A DNA stretch of 64,000 nt from Isoetes taiwanensis. Taxonomy: Eukaryota; Streptophyta; Lycopodiopsida; Isoetales; Isoetaceae. This document shows, in pieces, positions 10,058 through 20,200 of the stretch. The translations under genes and the position numbers were made by a program. Location of the stretch: assembly GCA_021234155.1 (NCBI GenBank), contig JAJEKV010000004.1, positions 18,537,310 to 18,601,309 on the forward strand. Direction: 5' to 3'. The notes under the pieces are model-generated. The model ran no database searches. It saw only the letters and a list, made by a program, of their open reading frames with translations, and was not told where the DNA came from. Each line of letters starts with the position of its first letter. The stretch's first letter is position 1.

Positions 10058-10792
10058 CATGCTTCCCTTCACTGGCCTGCACACGTAGCACATTACGTTA
10101 TATAAGTTAATAAGTTTGTGGTTTTAGGGGACCACCCCCCTAATTACCTCTTTGAGCCGAACTACTAGCTCAAGGTTACCTTGCACTCGATCATGGCCCC
10201 ATAAGGATTTGAGTTTAAGGACCGTTTAAGATGATCCTATCATTGCATATGATTAGGTGCTACCTTGTACACGATCCCCTTGATCGAGTACACCCGCAGC
10301 GCCTCATGCCTCTCATGCCCCTGAAGGTTTAAGCTAGGGATCACGATCCCATCATCGCACATGATCACTCGTATCTCACCATGACCCCCCATGGTCAGGT
10401 GCGCGTGCCCTGCATCGTGGCATAGAGATCATCCGAATGATAGTCTCATCATCTCCCACTATGCCACTCTTCCTCTCACGTGACCCTCCTGGCTCGAGTG
10501 AAAGGATCACAAGGATACAGTTGGCCTTTAGCCCAAAGGTCTATATTCATGGCTCCAGAAGCTCGCAATGCATCTTCATCTATTGGTTGCTTCCAAGTGA
10601 ACTTATTCCTGTAAAGCAGGCATCCTTTTGGCACTTGCACTCTAAATTGACCCTCGGAATTAGTTTGATCCTGATACGAAAGTATTAGAAGCAAGAACAC
10701 TCAAAGGAATGCTATGACAACTTTGAAACCAAATATCTTTGCCATTGACGTTGCAAAAGACCGAGAACCGGAGCAGAGCTTAGAATTAGGAA

Positions 10793-10845
10793 GATTCTTG
10801 CCAACAAACGGAGCGAAATTTTCGCTCTATTTGCTGGCAAGAATC
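10793..10845. repeat. Imperfect inverted repeat, ~26-bp arms
   Basis: GATTCTTGCCAACAAACGG at 10793 onwards pairs with the reverse complement of the segment ending GGCAAGAATC at about 10845, with three or four mismatches and almost no loop. It lies inside element A. Confidence 0.6.
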
Positions 10846-10869
10846 CGCCATAATTCGAATTCAAACAAT

Positions 10870-10990
10870 GCTTGGACGCGATGGCAAGGTCGTTGGCGCT
10901 CGATGGCACGATGGCAAGCTCGATGGCGCGATGGCAAGCTCGATAGCAAGCCCGATGGCGCTGAAGCTCGATGGCTGAAGCTCGATGGTA
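10870..10990 (+). repeat. Tandem repeat (GATGGCAAGCTC)n
   Basis: Degenerate 12-bp units (cgatggcaagct / cgatggcgcgat / gaagctcgatgg), about nine copies, in the interior of element A. Confidence 0.7.
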
Positions 10991-11199
10991 GAAAAATGAA
11001 AATCTTAGATGTAATCATCAAATTTTCAGGCCGTTAGGAAATAATGATGGCAAAGTTAGGTACGAGGTTAGGTTTGGAGGGGCAGAAGTTAGGCTAGGGG
11101 AGAGTGAAAGTTAGGTATGGAGGGGGGGAAGGTAGGTTCGGGATCCTATGTGGCAGCCCCCCCAATCCCCTCTTACAAGGCCCTTATTTGACCTCAAAA

Positions 11200-12158
11200 A
11201 AACTCTAATGGTTGAGGCAGGTCAGAGAGGCGTCTCCTCCCCGAGCATGACGGATCCCTGGGTGTGCTAGAGAACACGTGCCGCATCAGCGACCCTCGCA
11301 TCCATACCCGACTTACTCCCCTAAATCTAAAGGTTAGATCACCAACCCGTTCGAGCCCAGGATGGCCACATAGACTCATGCCCTCCGGCCCAGGGAGTGT
11401 CAGACCCATACCCGGCCCACATACAGTGACCGACTATAAGCCTAGCACACTATAGAAGTTCTGTAGCCGCGCTAGGCAAGACCCCACCCCCGATTCACCA
11501 TCATACTCGTTGTCTGGTGCTAAACCACATCATAGCATCCACAGCCAGGTTGGCTCTTGTGCACAGGCCGCAATTATTGAGTATTAAGGGATCTAGCTAG
11601 AGATATCTTTAATGCTAAGAGGCTTTTAGGTCTCTACCCTTCCCCTATTTCCAATACACGGAAGAAGCAGAAGGAAAGAATATAAACACCATCTAAGTAT
11701 CCAGAACAACATACAAAAGAGAATTTAATCATTCCATCTATTCAAAGAAGTGTCAGCAGAATAGAAGCTATCTAATGACTAACCAGTCTCTTGACTAGAG
11801 CCGGGGTCACGGTAAGCGTCCATAGCTCGAGGTTTGCTGGTAGGTGTTGGCAAGAACGGGTGTCAGCTGCTGGCTGCTGCTCCTCTTCACTCCCATTTCG
11901 AATTTGGGATGAATTGGGGGGTAGGGCCCCTATTCCATGCCCCAAAATGGTAAGTCCCTCCTGGCTAATCGATTTGGGCCAGGTGGCACCCCCTAGGTTA
12001 ATTATGCCACTATAATCCATAATTATCCATTGGTTTTATTAGCATAGCTAATAAAATCCATTATAGGCGAACCTCCACTTGGGCCCTTAGGCCCACTGTG
12101 TACTGGTGATGTGCAATGGTATGCATACATATACCGTATAGATACCTGGAACGTCACA
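11200..12158 (-). mobile_element. Second LTR-like block inside element A (LTR B)
   Basis: The right edge reads ...CCTGGAACGTCACA, that is, minus-strand TGTGACGTTCCAGG, the same terminus as LTRs A and G. The body shares landmarks with those LTRs (a 'gtgtc.gacccatacccggccca' block, 'tgcacaggccgcaat', 'ggtctctaccc'). The left edge cannot be found and no polypurine tract precedes the right edge, so this is a truncated or solo LTR of a related family. Confidence 0.55.
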
Positions 12159-13030
12159 TTGACAGACTCTGGCACTCTACTTACAATATCAGTAATTATG
12201 TCAGATCCATCGGCGGAGATAAATCTTGCATGCTGCCTTTCTTCTTCTCATACTCAATATCTTGCTTTAGCCTTGAATAGCTTCTCGCTGATCTTGCCCT
12301 CCTTGGATTGCATTGGATATGGTTGTCGAGCGTAGGCTCCGTCTGTTCTTCGGCCTCCTCCTCCTCTTCTTATTTAGCCCCTTGCTCCCCCATCTTGTTG
12401 GTGTGGTCCTTCCTCCTTGGTCTCATCCTCTTCCGGTTCATCCGGTTATGGTTTTCTGACAACCACGTTCCCCCTACGCCTATCTTCACACTCCCCTTGC
12501 TACTCTTCTTGCTGTTGGGGTTGCTCGTATTGCCGAGGTTGCTCCTACTGGTTGTTGCTCACCTACTCTTTCTAGTGCTGGGGTTGCTCCTGTTGCCGAG
12601 GTTGCTCTTGCTACTTGCTCCTCACCTCCAGAAACAGACGCCACGATCTCAATTTTCCCCGAGCCTTGTTTGCCACCGCCCGTCGCGAGTGCTTCAAACG
12701 TTCTGGTGCAAGCTGGGACTTCTAACCTTCCTAACTACTTGTTTGGTCCTCCCAACAACTTAGCTTCCTTGATGGTGGCCTCTTCGAGAGCTCTTGCTTC
12801 TATCAATGGTCGACTATGTCTATTCGCGGCTCCTTTGGCTCGATCTCGCAGATTGTTCGTTTGGTGCACACTCTTATGGCAGCTTCGAAGATTAGCTTAT
12901 AATTTGCCTTACAAGGGTAAATGGGAGGTTCAAGCTACTATTTGGGGACTTCTAAGGAGTAGAGGTACTTCCATAGATTTAATAGCTACTCTTCTTAAGA
13001 GTAAATTTATTATAACTATGGGTTATTAAT
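12159..13030 (-). other. Decayed gag-like frame of element A
   Basis: On the minus strand fragments of a charged, Ala/Thr/Glu-rich frame can be read in the order expected soon after the primer site (pieces such as R-A-L-E-E-A-T-I-K-E-A-K and repeated A-T-S-A-I/T-G-A-T-P). It is interrupted by stops. No capsid or zinc-knuckle motif is clear, so the gag label is positional. The long plus-strand frame over 12308-12763 is Leu-rich low complexity and I take it as the shadow. Confidence 0.3.
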
Positions 13031-13393
13031 TAAAGTACTTTCCCTAATCACTTAACTATTTCACGAAATTTCCTATTTCCTTTGGGCCAAATATTGGTCA
13101 TTTCACGAAATTTCTTTCAAGCTTTCTTTTGAGCGATTTCTCATTCAATTTTCGCTTGAAAGGTGCAGTTCATGAACAACTTGAGCTCAAATTACTAGAA
13201 GATTTCTTCTGACTATATTATTTATATCACTTAGACTATAACTTAATCTAATTATGACCCTGTTAATGGGAAAAAAATTTCTCCCACATTTCGCGGTTCA
13301 AGACTGGAATTCTCATTCCATTCCTTAGCTAGTCTAGTTAATCTACCTATTTAGGGATATGGTCAGTGCCCGCTATTGGTCAACCAAGAACAT

Positions 13394-13407
13394 TGCTCTG
13401 ATACTAT
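13394..13407 (-). other. Primer binding site of element A
   Basis: Minus-strand AGTATCAGAGCA follows the LTR end CGTCACA after two bases. It matches the TGGTATCAGAGC type complementary to initiator tRNA-Met with one or two changes. The following 'atgttcttgg' is shared with element G, showing the two families are related. Confidence 0.75.
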
Positions 13408-14910
13408 TGTGACGCTCTCTACAAAATATACGGCGCCCGGCCGTACACTCCATAGGAAACCCCCCATCCGGTCCTTCGACCGCACGAGCCCTCCGTCTAT
13501 CCCGCACTCCGGGGTATCCTTAGTGCGGGAAAGGGGCACAAAGGTGTCTTGTGCGCCCTTTCCCTATGGGCTCCTATAATAGTGGAAGCATAAATAACGT
13601 CAGAACTAGCAATAACAATACATTGAACTACCTCGAAGGGTAGCACATCCATACATCCATAGATACAATAGAGATAAACACATGGCATAAAACATGAGAG
13701 CTCCTACCCAAGGCTCAGACTCATGGGGAGGTAGACTGACGGCTAGGCCTCAAGATAGAGCAGACCGAGTCATAACAATGGCGGGCTGGCTATAGACAAT
13801 GGCTAGGGTTGACCACTCCACCCACCCCTCCTGTGCATACTTTGCAGATGGGCTAGATCGGGCTCTGGTACGACTCTAGACTTCCGGATACGCATCTCCC
13901 CGGTCCGTCGAGGCGAGAAGGGTTCCATCTTCCCTTCTCGGGGTCTAGAGGTTCCACGGGCGGCTAGAGAGTCGTGGCAACACACGATTCTTCCCTGACT
14001 TAACCCCCTAAAACAAGAGCCAGGCCATCACTTGCAGCTCTTGAGAGGCAGGGCAACACCATTGCCTTAGGAGGTGTCGGACCCATGCCCGGCCCATTCG
14101 AAGTGACCGGCCATAAGCCTAGCCTGCTATGGGGTCCCCAGTAGCTGCGCTCAGCAGGGGCCCTCCCTCCGTCTCGTCTCTAGCCCCGTTATGTAGTGTT
14201 GAGTCATATCATAGCCCCCGTAGCCCGGTGGGTTCCTATGCATAGGCCGCATAATAATAGGAACTAAAGGGTCTAAACTAGGAGCATCTCTAAGTAATGG
14301 CTACTAGATCTCTACCTCCCCTCCCAATACAAGAGGAGCAAACATGATCAACCAACATCACATATAACGTAACATCATAATGAGAATAATATCTAAACGT
14401 AATCATATGCATCTAACTTACAGTTAGGGTTCATTGATTAGGGTTCAAGATCTAGACTGAGGGTTCTAGGAAGGCTCTACCAGAGACACGAAATGCTAAC
14501 TCATCTGGAGTCCTAACTTCCAGATGTTCTACAAAGAACTCTAACCCAAATACCTGCTCTGGAGGAACTCCCTCCTACTCCTGGCATCTCCATGATCTTC
14601 AAGGTAGTTGAAGTAGCTCCCACTCCTATTGACACGCACACGCTCTGGGGGCTGCTATGCTAGGCTATGCCACAGTAAACGGTTCTCAAAACGGAGTTTC
14701 GAGCTCGAAGAAGGTTCCCAGGCTGTTGGAGCCAGAAAAGAGGCCTAGGATTAGGGTTTAGGCCTTTATAGGTTAGGGTTCACATGTTATGCCACGTGGC
14801 TCCAATAGGGTAAGTCTGTGCGGCAGTTGCCCAATAGGATAAGGCCATGTGGAAAATGGCCTTACCCTAAGGGTGTAAGTTGTGCACCCTATGCCATTAA
14901 CCTATGGTAT
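13408..14910 (-). mobile_element. LTR element A, 5' LTR, inner part (split by LINE)
   Basis: Starts on the plus strand at TGTGACG (the minus-strand LTR end CGTCACA) next to the primer site. It runs to 'cctatggtata', where a LINE 3' tail begins. In the 3' LTR copy the sequence continues 'caaggctatagagatag'; that continuation is found at 61450-61534. Minus-strand TATA-like CTATAAAG lies at about 14759-14766. Confidence 0.8.
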
Positions 14911-14946
14911 AGAATAGAATAGAATAGAATAGAATAGAATAGAATA
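14911..14946 (-). repeat. LINE 3' tail, (ATTCT)n
   Basis: Seven units of AGAAT on the plus strand (ATTCT on the minus strand) lie exactly between the LTR A break and the LINE 3' untranslated region. It takes the place of a poly-A tail. Simple-repeat tails are known for several LINE clades. Confidence 0.75.
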
Positions 14947-15185
14947 TACATTAACGTCCCTCAGGCCGTGAGGCCCCCGGACTTGTGTAGCGTCCTGCGA
15001 GCTCCCAAAGGGTGCTGCCAGCAAACAGACGCATAGGTTTATGTAGCCATCTAGCGGGCTTCTCTTGTTCTTTATACTACCCGCATCGTGCTTATAACTG
15101 GCTTCTTGGCCATACACAATGCATCGCTATAAACAGTTTTGAACTGTACTTTGTGGGCCCCTCTGATCCGTCTCATCCGTGCTTC

Positions 15186-16551
15186 TCAGATTATTAGCCC
15201 TCTCTCTTTGTGCACCCCCCGGTGCCTTATTATCATCTCTTTTATAGCTTTTGCTACATCTGTGAGTGTCTCTTTTTTGTCCATCAGTGCTGGGAGTGGG
15301 AGATCCCACCTGACCTTGTTAAATTTGGACCTTATGTCTGTGTATACCGGGCACTCCTTCACCATATGTGCTTCGTCCTCTATTTTTCCTAAGTCACATA
15401 TTCGACATATTCGCTCTGCTCTATCTATTTTCCTCCATCTATCTTTCTCAATTCGGAGGTCGTGGCTCCCCATTCTGAATCTGGCTAGCGTTCCCCTGTT
15501 ACTCTTATTCAACATGCTGCTTTTGTACGTGATATGCCCTATCTGTCCCCCTGGATTGAAGGCTCCCAATAGCCGTTTGCTTTTAGGCCCGTATTAAGGT
15601 GTCGTGCGGCCCGGTTCCTCATTGCTCTGCTTTGCCCATTCTTTCGTCCCCATCTGTCCGATTTTGTATAATCGGCTTAGTTGCATCCCCATGCTTCGCC
15701 CACTCCGCCACTTCGTTAAACCATCCCTTTGCCCGTTGTTATGTGTTGTTTCTTTGATTCATCTATCGCCAAGGATGACGACAGTTTGTCCTCTTTTCCA
15801 TAGCTGTTGTCCTTTATTAGGTACCTAATTGTTCTTTCCCATGCCCTCACTTCCATTGGCTTTTCCCCTGTCTCATATAAGATTGTTGCTAATGATGTAA
15901 TTGCCTTCACCACGAAATTCCTCAGGTGCTATTGCCTCAATATGCCTTCCTGTTTTTCCCATTTCTTCTCTGATAGGCCTGGTCCCCCGTACAGCTGTGT
16001 TGATGCTACTAATGTGCTAAATAGGTATGTTTTGATTTCCCAGTTGGTGATCCTATTATTGTTACAATAATTCATCATGATGTAATAATTGCCTATCGCT
16101 GCTTGGAATCTGGTATCTGCCCCTTTTGACCACTTCCCCCCCCCATGTGTGTCATATCCCAGATATCTGTACCCTGTGGCTTCCTCTAGTTCCTTCCCCT
16201 TGTATTTAAAGGGTCTGTGTTTTATCTTTGTACCGAAGGTCACTATTTTTGTTTTGTCCAGGTTGACTGTCAGTCCTGTCTCCGCACAAAACTCTTCTAG
16301 TATCTCTAGCATTCTGTGCATTCCTTTGGCTTTGGTCGCCATCATACCTAAATCATCCGCATATAGCATTATTGGGACTTTTGTTCTCCCTATCATTGGT
16401 GCTACTGTCTCCCCCTCTCCCCTTGACAAATTCCTGCAGGGCATCTATGTATATTCCAAAAAGTGTGGGTGATAGTGGGCATCCTTGCTTTACTCCTGTG
16501 TCGCAGTCTATGGCTTCCCCTTCCCCATCTGTCTTGGCATATACCTTTTGG
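15186..16551 (-). pseudogene. LINE ORF2, C-terminal half (reverse transcriptase to Cys/His domain)
   Basis: Second half of a LINE ORF2, broken by frameshifts. In order on the minus strand: the motif G-V-K-Q-G-C-P-L-S-P-T-L-F, the catalytic box L-Y-A-D-D-L (about 16360), then G-L-T-V-N-L-D-K-T-K and Y-R-Y-L-G-Y of the reverse transcriptase. The thumb region follows, then a C-terminal domain with R-F-R-M-G-S-H-D-L and a C-x2-C...H-x4-C cluster (C-R-I-C-D-L-G-K-I-E-D-E-A-H-M-V-K-E-C). The first half is at 55346-57100. Across the inserted element G the frame rejoins as R-L-Y/Q-K-V-Y, so this was one gene. The clade is not the typical angiosperm L1. Confidence 0.85.
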
Positions 16552-16556
16552 TATAG
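16552..16556. other. Target duplication TATAG, left copy (element G)
   Basis: TATAG at 16552-16556 matches TATAG at 55341-55345 on the far side of element G. Removing one copy and the element restores the LINE reading frame. Confidence 0.9.
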
Positions 16557-18255
16557 TGTGACGTTCCAGCACAGTATACGCTCCCAGGACGTATATTGTA
16601 CTGCCACGTCACGCGTACACGCCACCCCAACTGACGTGTACGCCAACGTGTAGCCAAGTGGGTAGCCCCTAGGGGGCAACTTGCTAAGAATGTGCATTAG
16701 TATTAATGTGCACATTTTCCAATGTACACATTAATGTGGGCACACATTTCCATGTGGCCACTTGATGCCAAGTGGGCCATACCCATAGGTGCAATTAATG
16801 TGCACATTTTCCAATGTACACATTCATTAATGTGCACACATTTCCATGTGAGCACATTTGGGTGCACACATTTCCATGTGGGCACATTTGGCCACCTAGC
16901 CCTTAAAGGCAAGTGGGCCCTTTTCCCAATTATCCCACATGCCTAAAGGGGATAATTGGAAACCCTAGCCACCCCCTTGTCTATTTAAGTAGGAGAACCC
17001 TAACTTGCCCATTTTTTCGTTTCTAGGGTTTTAGAGCCCTGTTTTTGGCTGCCTCAAGAGCCAAACCGCCTCCCACTGGCCCTGAGAGAACTGCATCATT
17101 AGTTTTCCTTGATTCGAGCATTTCAGCAGGGATGGTCGAAGTTGGTCGGGGAGGAGGAACTCAAGGATCGGTATTTAGGCAATTTAGTAGTCTAAACCCC
17201 ATTTCGACCATCGAATCAAAAGAGGTTTAGCCTCTTAAATTGCCCATAGCAGCCCTCTAGAACTCTAGATAGTAGAGATTCTAACTAAAGAACCTAACTC
17301 TATGATATAGATTAGATCTTGTTCTTTAGTTCTTCTCGTGGATGTATATGGATGATGTATCTCTGTGAACTCCTTGTATTGGGAAGGGGGTAGAGACCTA
17401 AAGCTTGGTAGTAGATGCTCCTAGATTAGCCTCTCTAGCACACTATAGATGCCTGTGCACAAGAGCCACACCTGGTTGTGGGTGAAGGGGCCGACCGGGC
17501 TTATAAGGAGGTTCGTGTTCGACTCTTGAACCATCCCTATGGTGTGTTAGTGCACGGGGATCATTGTGACTAGGTCTAATGGCTTGCCCGCGCGTGTGGG
17601 CAAGGCATGGGCTCGACACTCGTGAGGTGGTGAATATGACCTTCCATTGAGTTCAAGTCGAATCACGGGCAAAGGCCCTCTAGTCACCTTGAGTCAAGAT
17701 GTAGATCTCGGAGGGAGAGATCCCTACCGCCCCATCGGAATCGGGAGATGCAAACCAGGGATATAGCCCCCTTGGCTATGCATCCCGGGCGGGCTCTGAT
17801 CAGTCCCAACACTTTTCAGCCTACTCGCAAAGTGTGCATGGAGGGGCGGATGGAGTGGACAACCCAATGCCATGTTCTTATGCCGGCCAAATCCATTGCC
17901 ATGAATTGCCCCACCTAATGACCTCCGGAGACCCAAGCTTGTCGGGTCCATCCCCCGGTCCCAGCCTTGGGTAGGATTTCCTCTATGCATTGTGCTGATC
18001 ATTGTCTTTTGCAGATGTGGTGTGCCACCCAGAAGGGTATATGTGTTGCTCTTATATACTGACATGTATGTTTACGCTTCCGCAGCTAGGTAGGCCCTGA
18101 GGGAGACGGGTACAATGACCCTTTCACTCTTCCACTTTGGAACCCGCCACGGTTGCGGTGTTATGTGAAGGGCCCCAGACGGCATGGAGCTGGTATGGGG
18201 AAGAACTCCTGTTTGTATACGGTGAGTGCACCGTATGCGAGTAGGGGACGTCACA
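16557..18255 (+). mobile_element. Element G, 5' LTR
   Basis: TG...CA termini. The first 350 bp hold short repeated motifs (tgtgcacattttccaatgtacacatt; acacatttccatgtgggcacat). A TATA-like CTATTTAAG is followed by an AACCCTAA box and 'tttctagggtttt', which marks a likely transcription start near 17010. The rest is GC-richer and includes 'tgtattgggaagggggtagagacct', a landmark also present, inverted, in LTRs A and B. Long stretches are identical to the 3' LTR; differences are clustered. Confidence 0.9.
16980..16988 (+). promoter_or_regulatory. LTR G TATA-like box
   Basis: TCTATTTAAG followed 17 bp later by AACCCTAA and a pyrimidine-rich start region. The same block is preserved in the 3' LTR at 54061-54069. 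Confidence 0.5.
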
Positions 18256-18256
18256 G

Positions 18257-18268
18257 TGGTATCAGAGC
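18257..18268 (+). other. Primer binding site of element G
   Basis: TGGTATCAGAGC, one base after the LTR end CGTCACA. This is the common plant LTR-element site complementary to the 3' end of initiator tRNA-Met. Confidence 0.92.
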
Positions 18269-18390
18269 AATGTTCTTGGAGACCAAGAGCAAAGCACTGA
18301 CCATGCTCCCAGTAGTACTAACTTGATAGGATCCTCAAACCTCGAGAAATGGGAAATTTTTTTCTCATTTTTGTAGTATATGCTAAGCTA

Positions 18391-19256
18391 GCAACAGTTA
18401 AAGTGAATTAGTAGCAGTTAAAGTGAATTAATAGCAGTTAAAGAAGCAGTTAAAGTGAATTAGTAGCAGTTAAAGAAAAAAAATTAGTGAGCCAAAATTA
18501 GTGAGCCAAATAGAGTGAGCCAAAATTAGTGAGCCAAATAGGATGGTCTCACACGTCGCGCCAAAAATTAGTGAGCCAAATAGGATGGTCTCACACGTCG
18601 CGCCAGAGCCGATTTCTAAAATGTAGAAACCTGTCTGGGCGCAATGTGCCGATTTCTAAAATGTAGAAACCTGTCTGGGCGCAATGTGCGAGACATTGAT
18701 CTGAAGACAGTTTAACGAGACATTGATCTGAAGACAGTTTAACGAGACAAAAACTCGGGCGCCAATGTGCGCAGACATTGATCCGAAGACAGCTTTAACG
18801 ACATTGATCCGAAGACGCTTTAACGAGACAAAAAACATTGATTCAAGACAGCTTTAACGAGACGAAAACCCGCTCAAGACAGTTTTAACGAGACGAAAAC
18901 CTCGGTTGCGGCGAATGTGCAGACATTGATCCGAGGACGATTTTAACGAGACATTGATCCGAGGACTTTTAACGAGACAAAAAAAACATTGATCCAAGAC
19001 GCTTTAACGAGACGAAAACCTCGGGCGCAATGTGTAGACATTGATCCGGACGAAAACCTGTCGGGCGCAATGTGCTAGACATTGATCTAATTTTAAAACC
19101 GTTCGGGCGCAATGTGCGACATTGATCCAAGACAGCTTTAACGAGACATGGGCTAATGTGCTAGACATTGATCACAGTTTAACGAGACATGGGCGCAATG
19201 TGCGAGACATTGATCTGAAGACAGTTTAACGAGACATTGATCTGAAGACAGTTTAA
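18391..19256 (+). repeat. Tandem repeat leader of element G (~30-bp units)
   Basis: Three successive arrays: (agcagttaaagtgaattagt)n at about 18391-18478; (gagccaaaattagtgagcc)n with a TCTCACACGTCGCGCCA box at about 18485-18605; then about 18 degenerate units built on 'gagacattgatccgaagacag-tttaac' to 19256, some with 'gggcgcaatgtg' inserts. Unit lengths vary and spacers are not unique. It lies in the untranslated leader next to the primer site. Confidence 0.85.
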
Positions 19257-19319
19257 CTTAGTAATTCGAATTTTAGCCTAGGAATTAGCTAGATTAGCTT
19301 TCTAATCTATTTAAACCTC

Positions 19320-19412
19320 ATCTTAAAAGAATTCCCCATGTGGAAGGGAATTGAACCTCCCACCCACAGGGTTGAACCCCCCCAAACCCCCCCGTGCCAA
19401 CCACTGAGGGCG
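19320..19412 (-). mobile_element. tRNA-derived SINE-like head
   Basis: On the minus strand a Pol III A-box-like CAGTGGTTGGCACGG (19406-19392) is followed about 35 bp later by a B-box-like GGTTCAATTCC (19357-19347), flanked by G-runs. The spacing and motifs fit a tRNA-derived SINE or a decayed tRNA-like sequence. No full cloverleaf and no clear tail or target duplication were found. Confidence 0.4.
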
Positions 19413-19899
19413 GGCATCGTTTGTGTTTGAATTATAATCCTTAATTAAATTTAAGCTTTAATAATGTTAGATAATATTAATTGCCAGGCCTTAGACTTAG
19501 AACCAAGACCCTTAAGCTAGATAGAGTCATCATCCTGATAGACACCAAGCCTCCGATCGACATGACGCGCACCAAACTGACCACTCGACTCCCTCGACAA
19601 GGCTTAAACGGCCTGAGGAGGCCAAGGAGGTGAAGGAAACAAGAAGAGGAGAGGGCGAACGAGAGCGGGAGGCCGTGGGTCAAGAAGGAAGCCAGAGCGT
19701 AAGCTGGTCCAACATTTTGAAGACTCAACAAACCGCACAGTACACACCAAGGGAGTAACTCTAATGAAGAAAGATATGCACTTACCAACCATATCAAAGG
19801 AGAACCTTATTAATTTCGTAAATGATAAAATTTGTTTAATACAACGTGTTTTAGAGTAAATTATAACTGTATAAAGTTACTTAATTAAGTTAAGTTATA

Positions 19900-20200
19900 G
19901 AATTCTAGCTTTTGTTTTAGTCAAATTGGAGCTTTTGAGCAAAATTGAGACGATGTCTCACACGTCGCGCCAGGACAGATTTCTAGATTTTAGGAATCGG
20001 GCCGGCTTAACAACGGTGAGATCATGCCCAAAAATGCCCAAAACAGCTCCAAATCGACCAAGTAAGGGGTCAATTCTTCCTAACTCGATGAGTTTAGTGG
20101 AATTACAGCCTTAGATCACTTAAATTGAGTAAGCCTAGCCCAATTAGGACCCATGTCTCACACGTCGCGCCAGGACAGATTTCTACATTCTCAAAATCGG
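19900..20200 (+). repeat. Repeated TCTCACACGTCGCGCCA box
   Basis: The 17-bp box occurs at about 19953 and 20156 followed each time by 'ggacagatttcta', and also twice in the leader array (about 18547 and 18590). In each case a downstream 'atcgg' and 'ggtgaga' can be seen. It is a conserved multi-copy element of the G leader. Confidence 0.6.

Larger units (their letters stand above)
9372..13393 (-). mobile_element. LTR element A, internal region
   Basis: The segment between the polypurine tract and the primer site is only about 4 kb. It has no recognisable reverse transcriptase, integrase or protease. It contains a nested hAT-type MITE, a second LTR-like block (upper end 12158) and a decayed minus-strand frame. 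Element A was therefore probably non-autonomous. Confidence 0.6.

Noticed and set aside
11188-12162. TTGAC target duplication bounding LTR B
   Set aside because: TTGAC occurs at 11188-11192 and 12158-12162, but the left position is not followed by the expected LTR terminus TGTGACG, so the match is probably chance.
12308-13029. Long plus-strand ORFs (Leu/Pro-rich)
   Set aside because: They are low-complexity shadows of a decayed minus-strand frame inside element A, which is oriented minus by its primer site and polypurine tract.
18600-19256. CRISPR-like array of ~30-bp repeats
   Set aside because: Units abut or overlap with no unique spacers of constant length, they vary in length, and they lie in the leader of an LTR retrotransposon in a plant-like genome.
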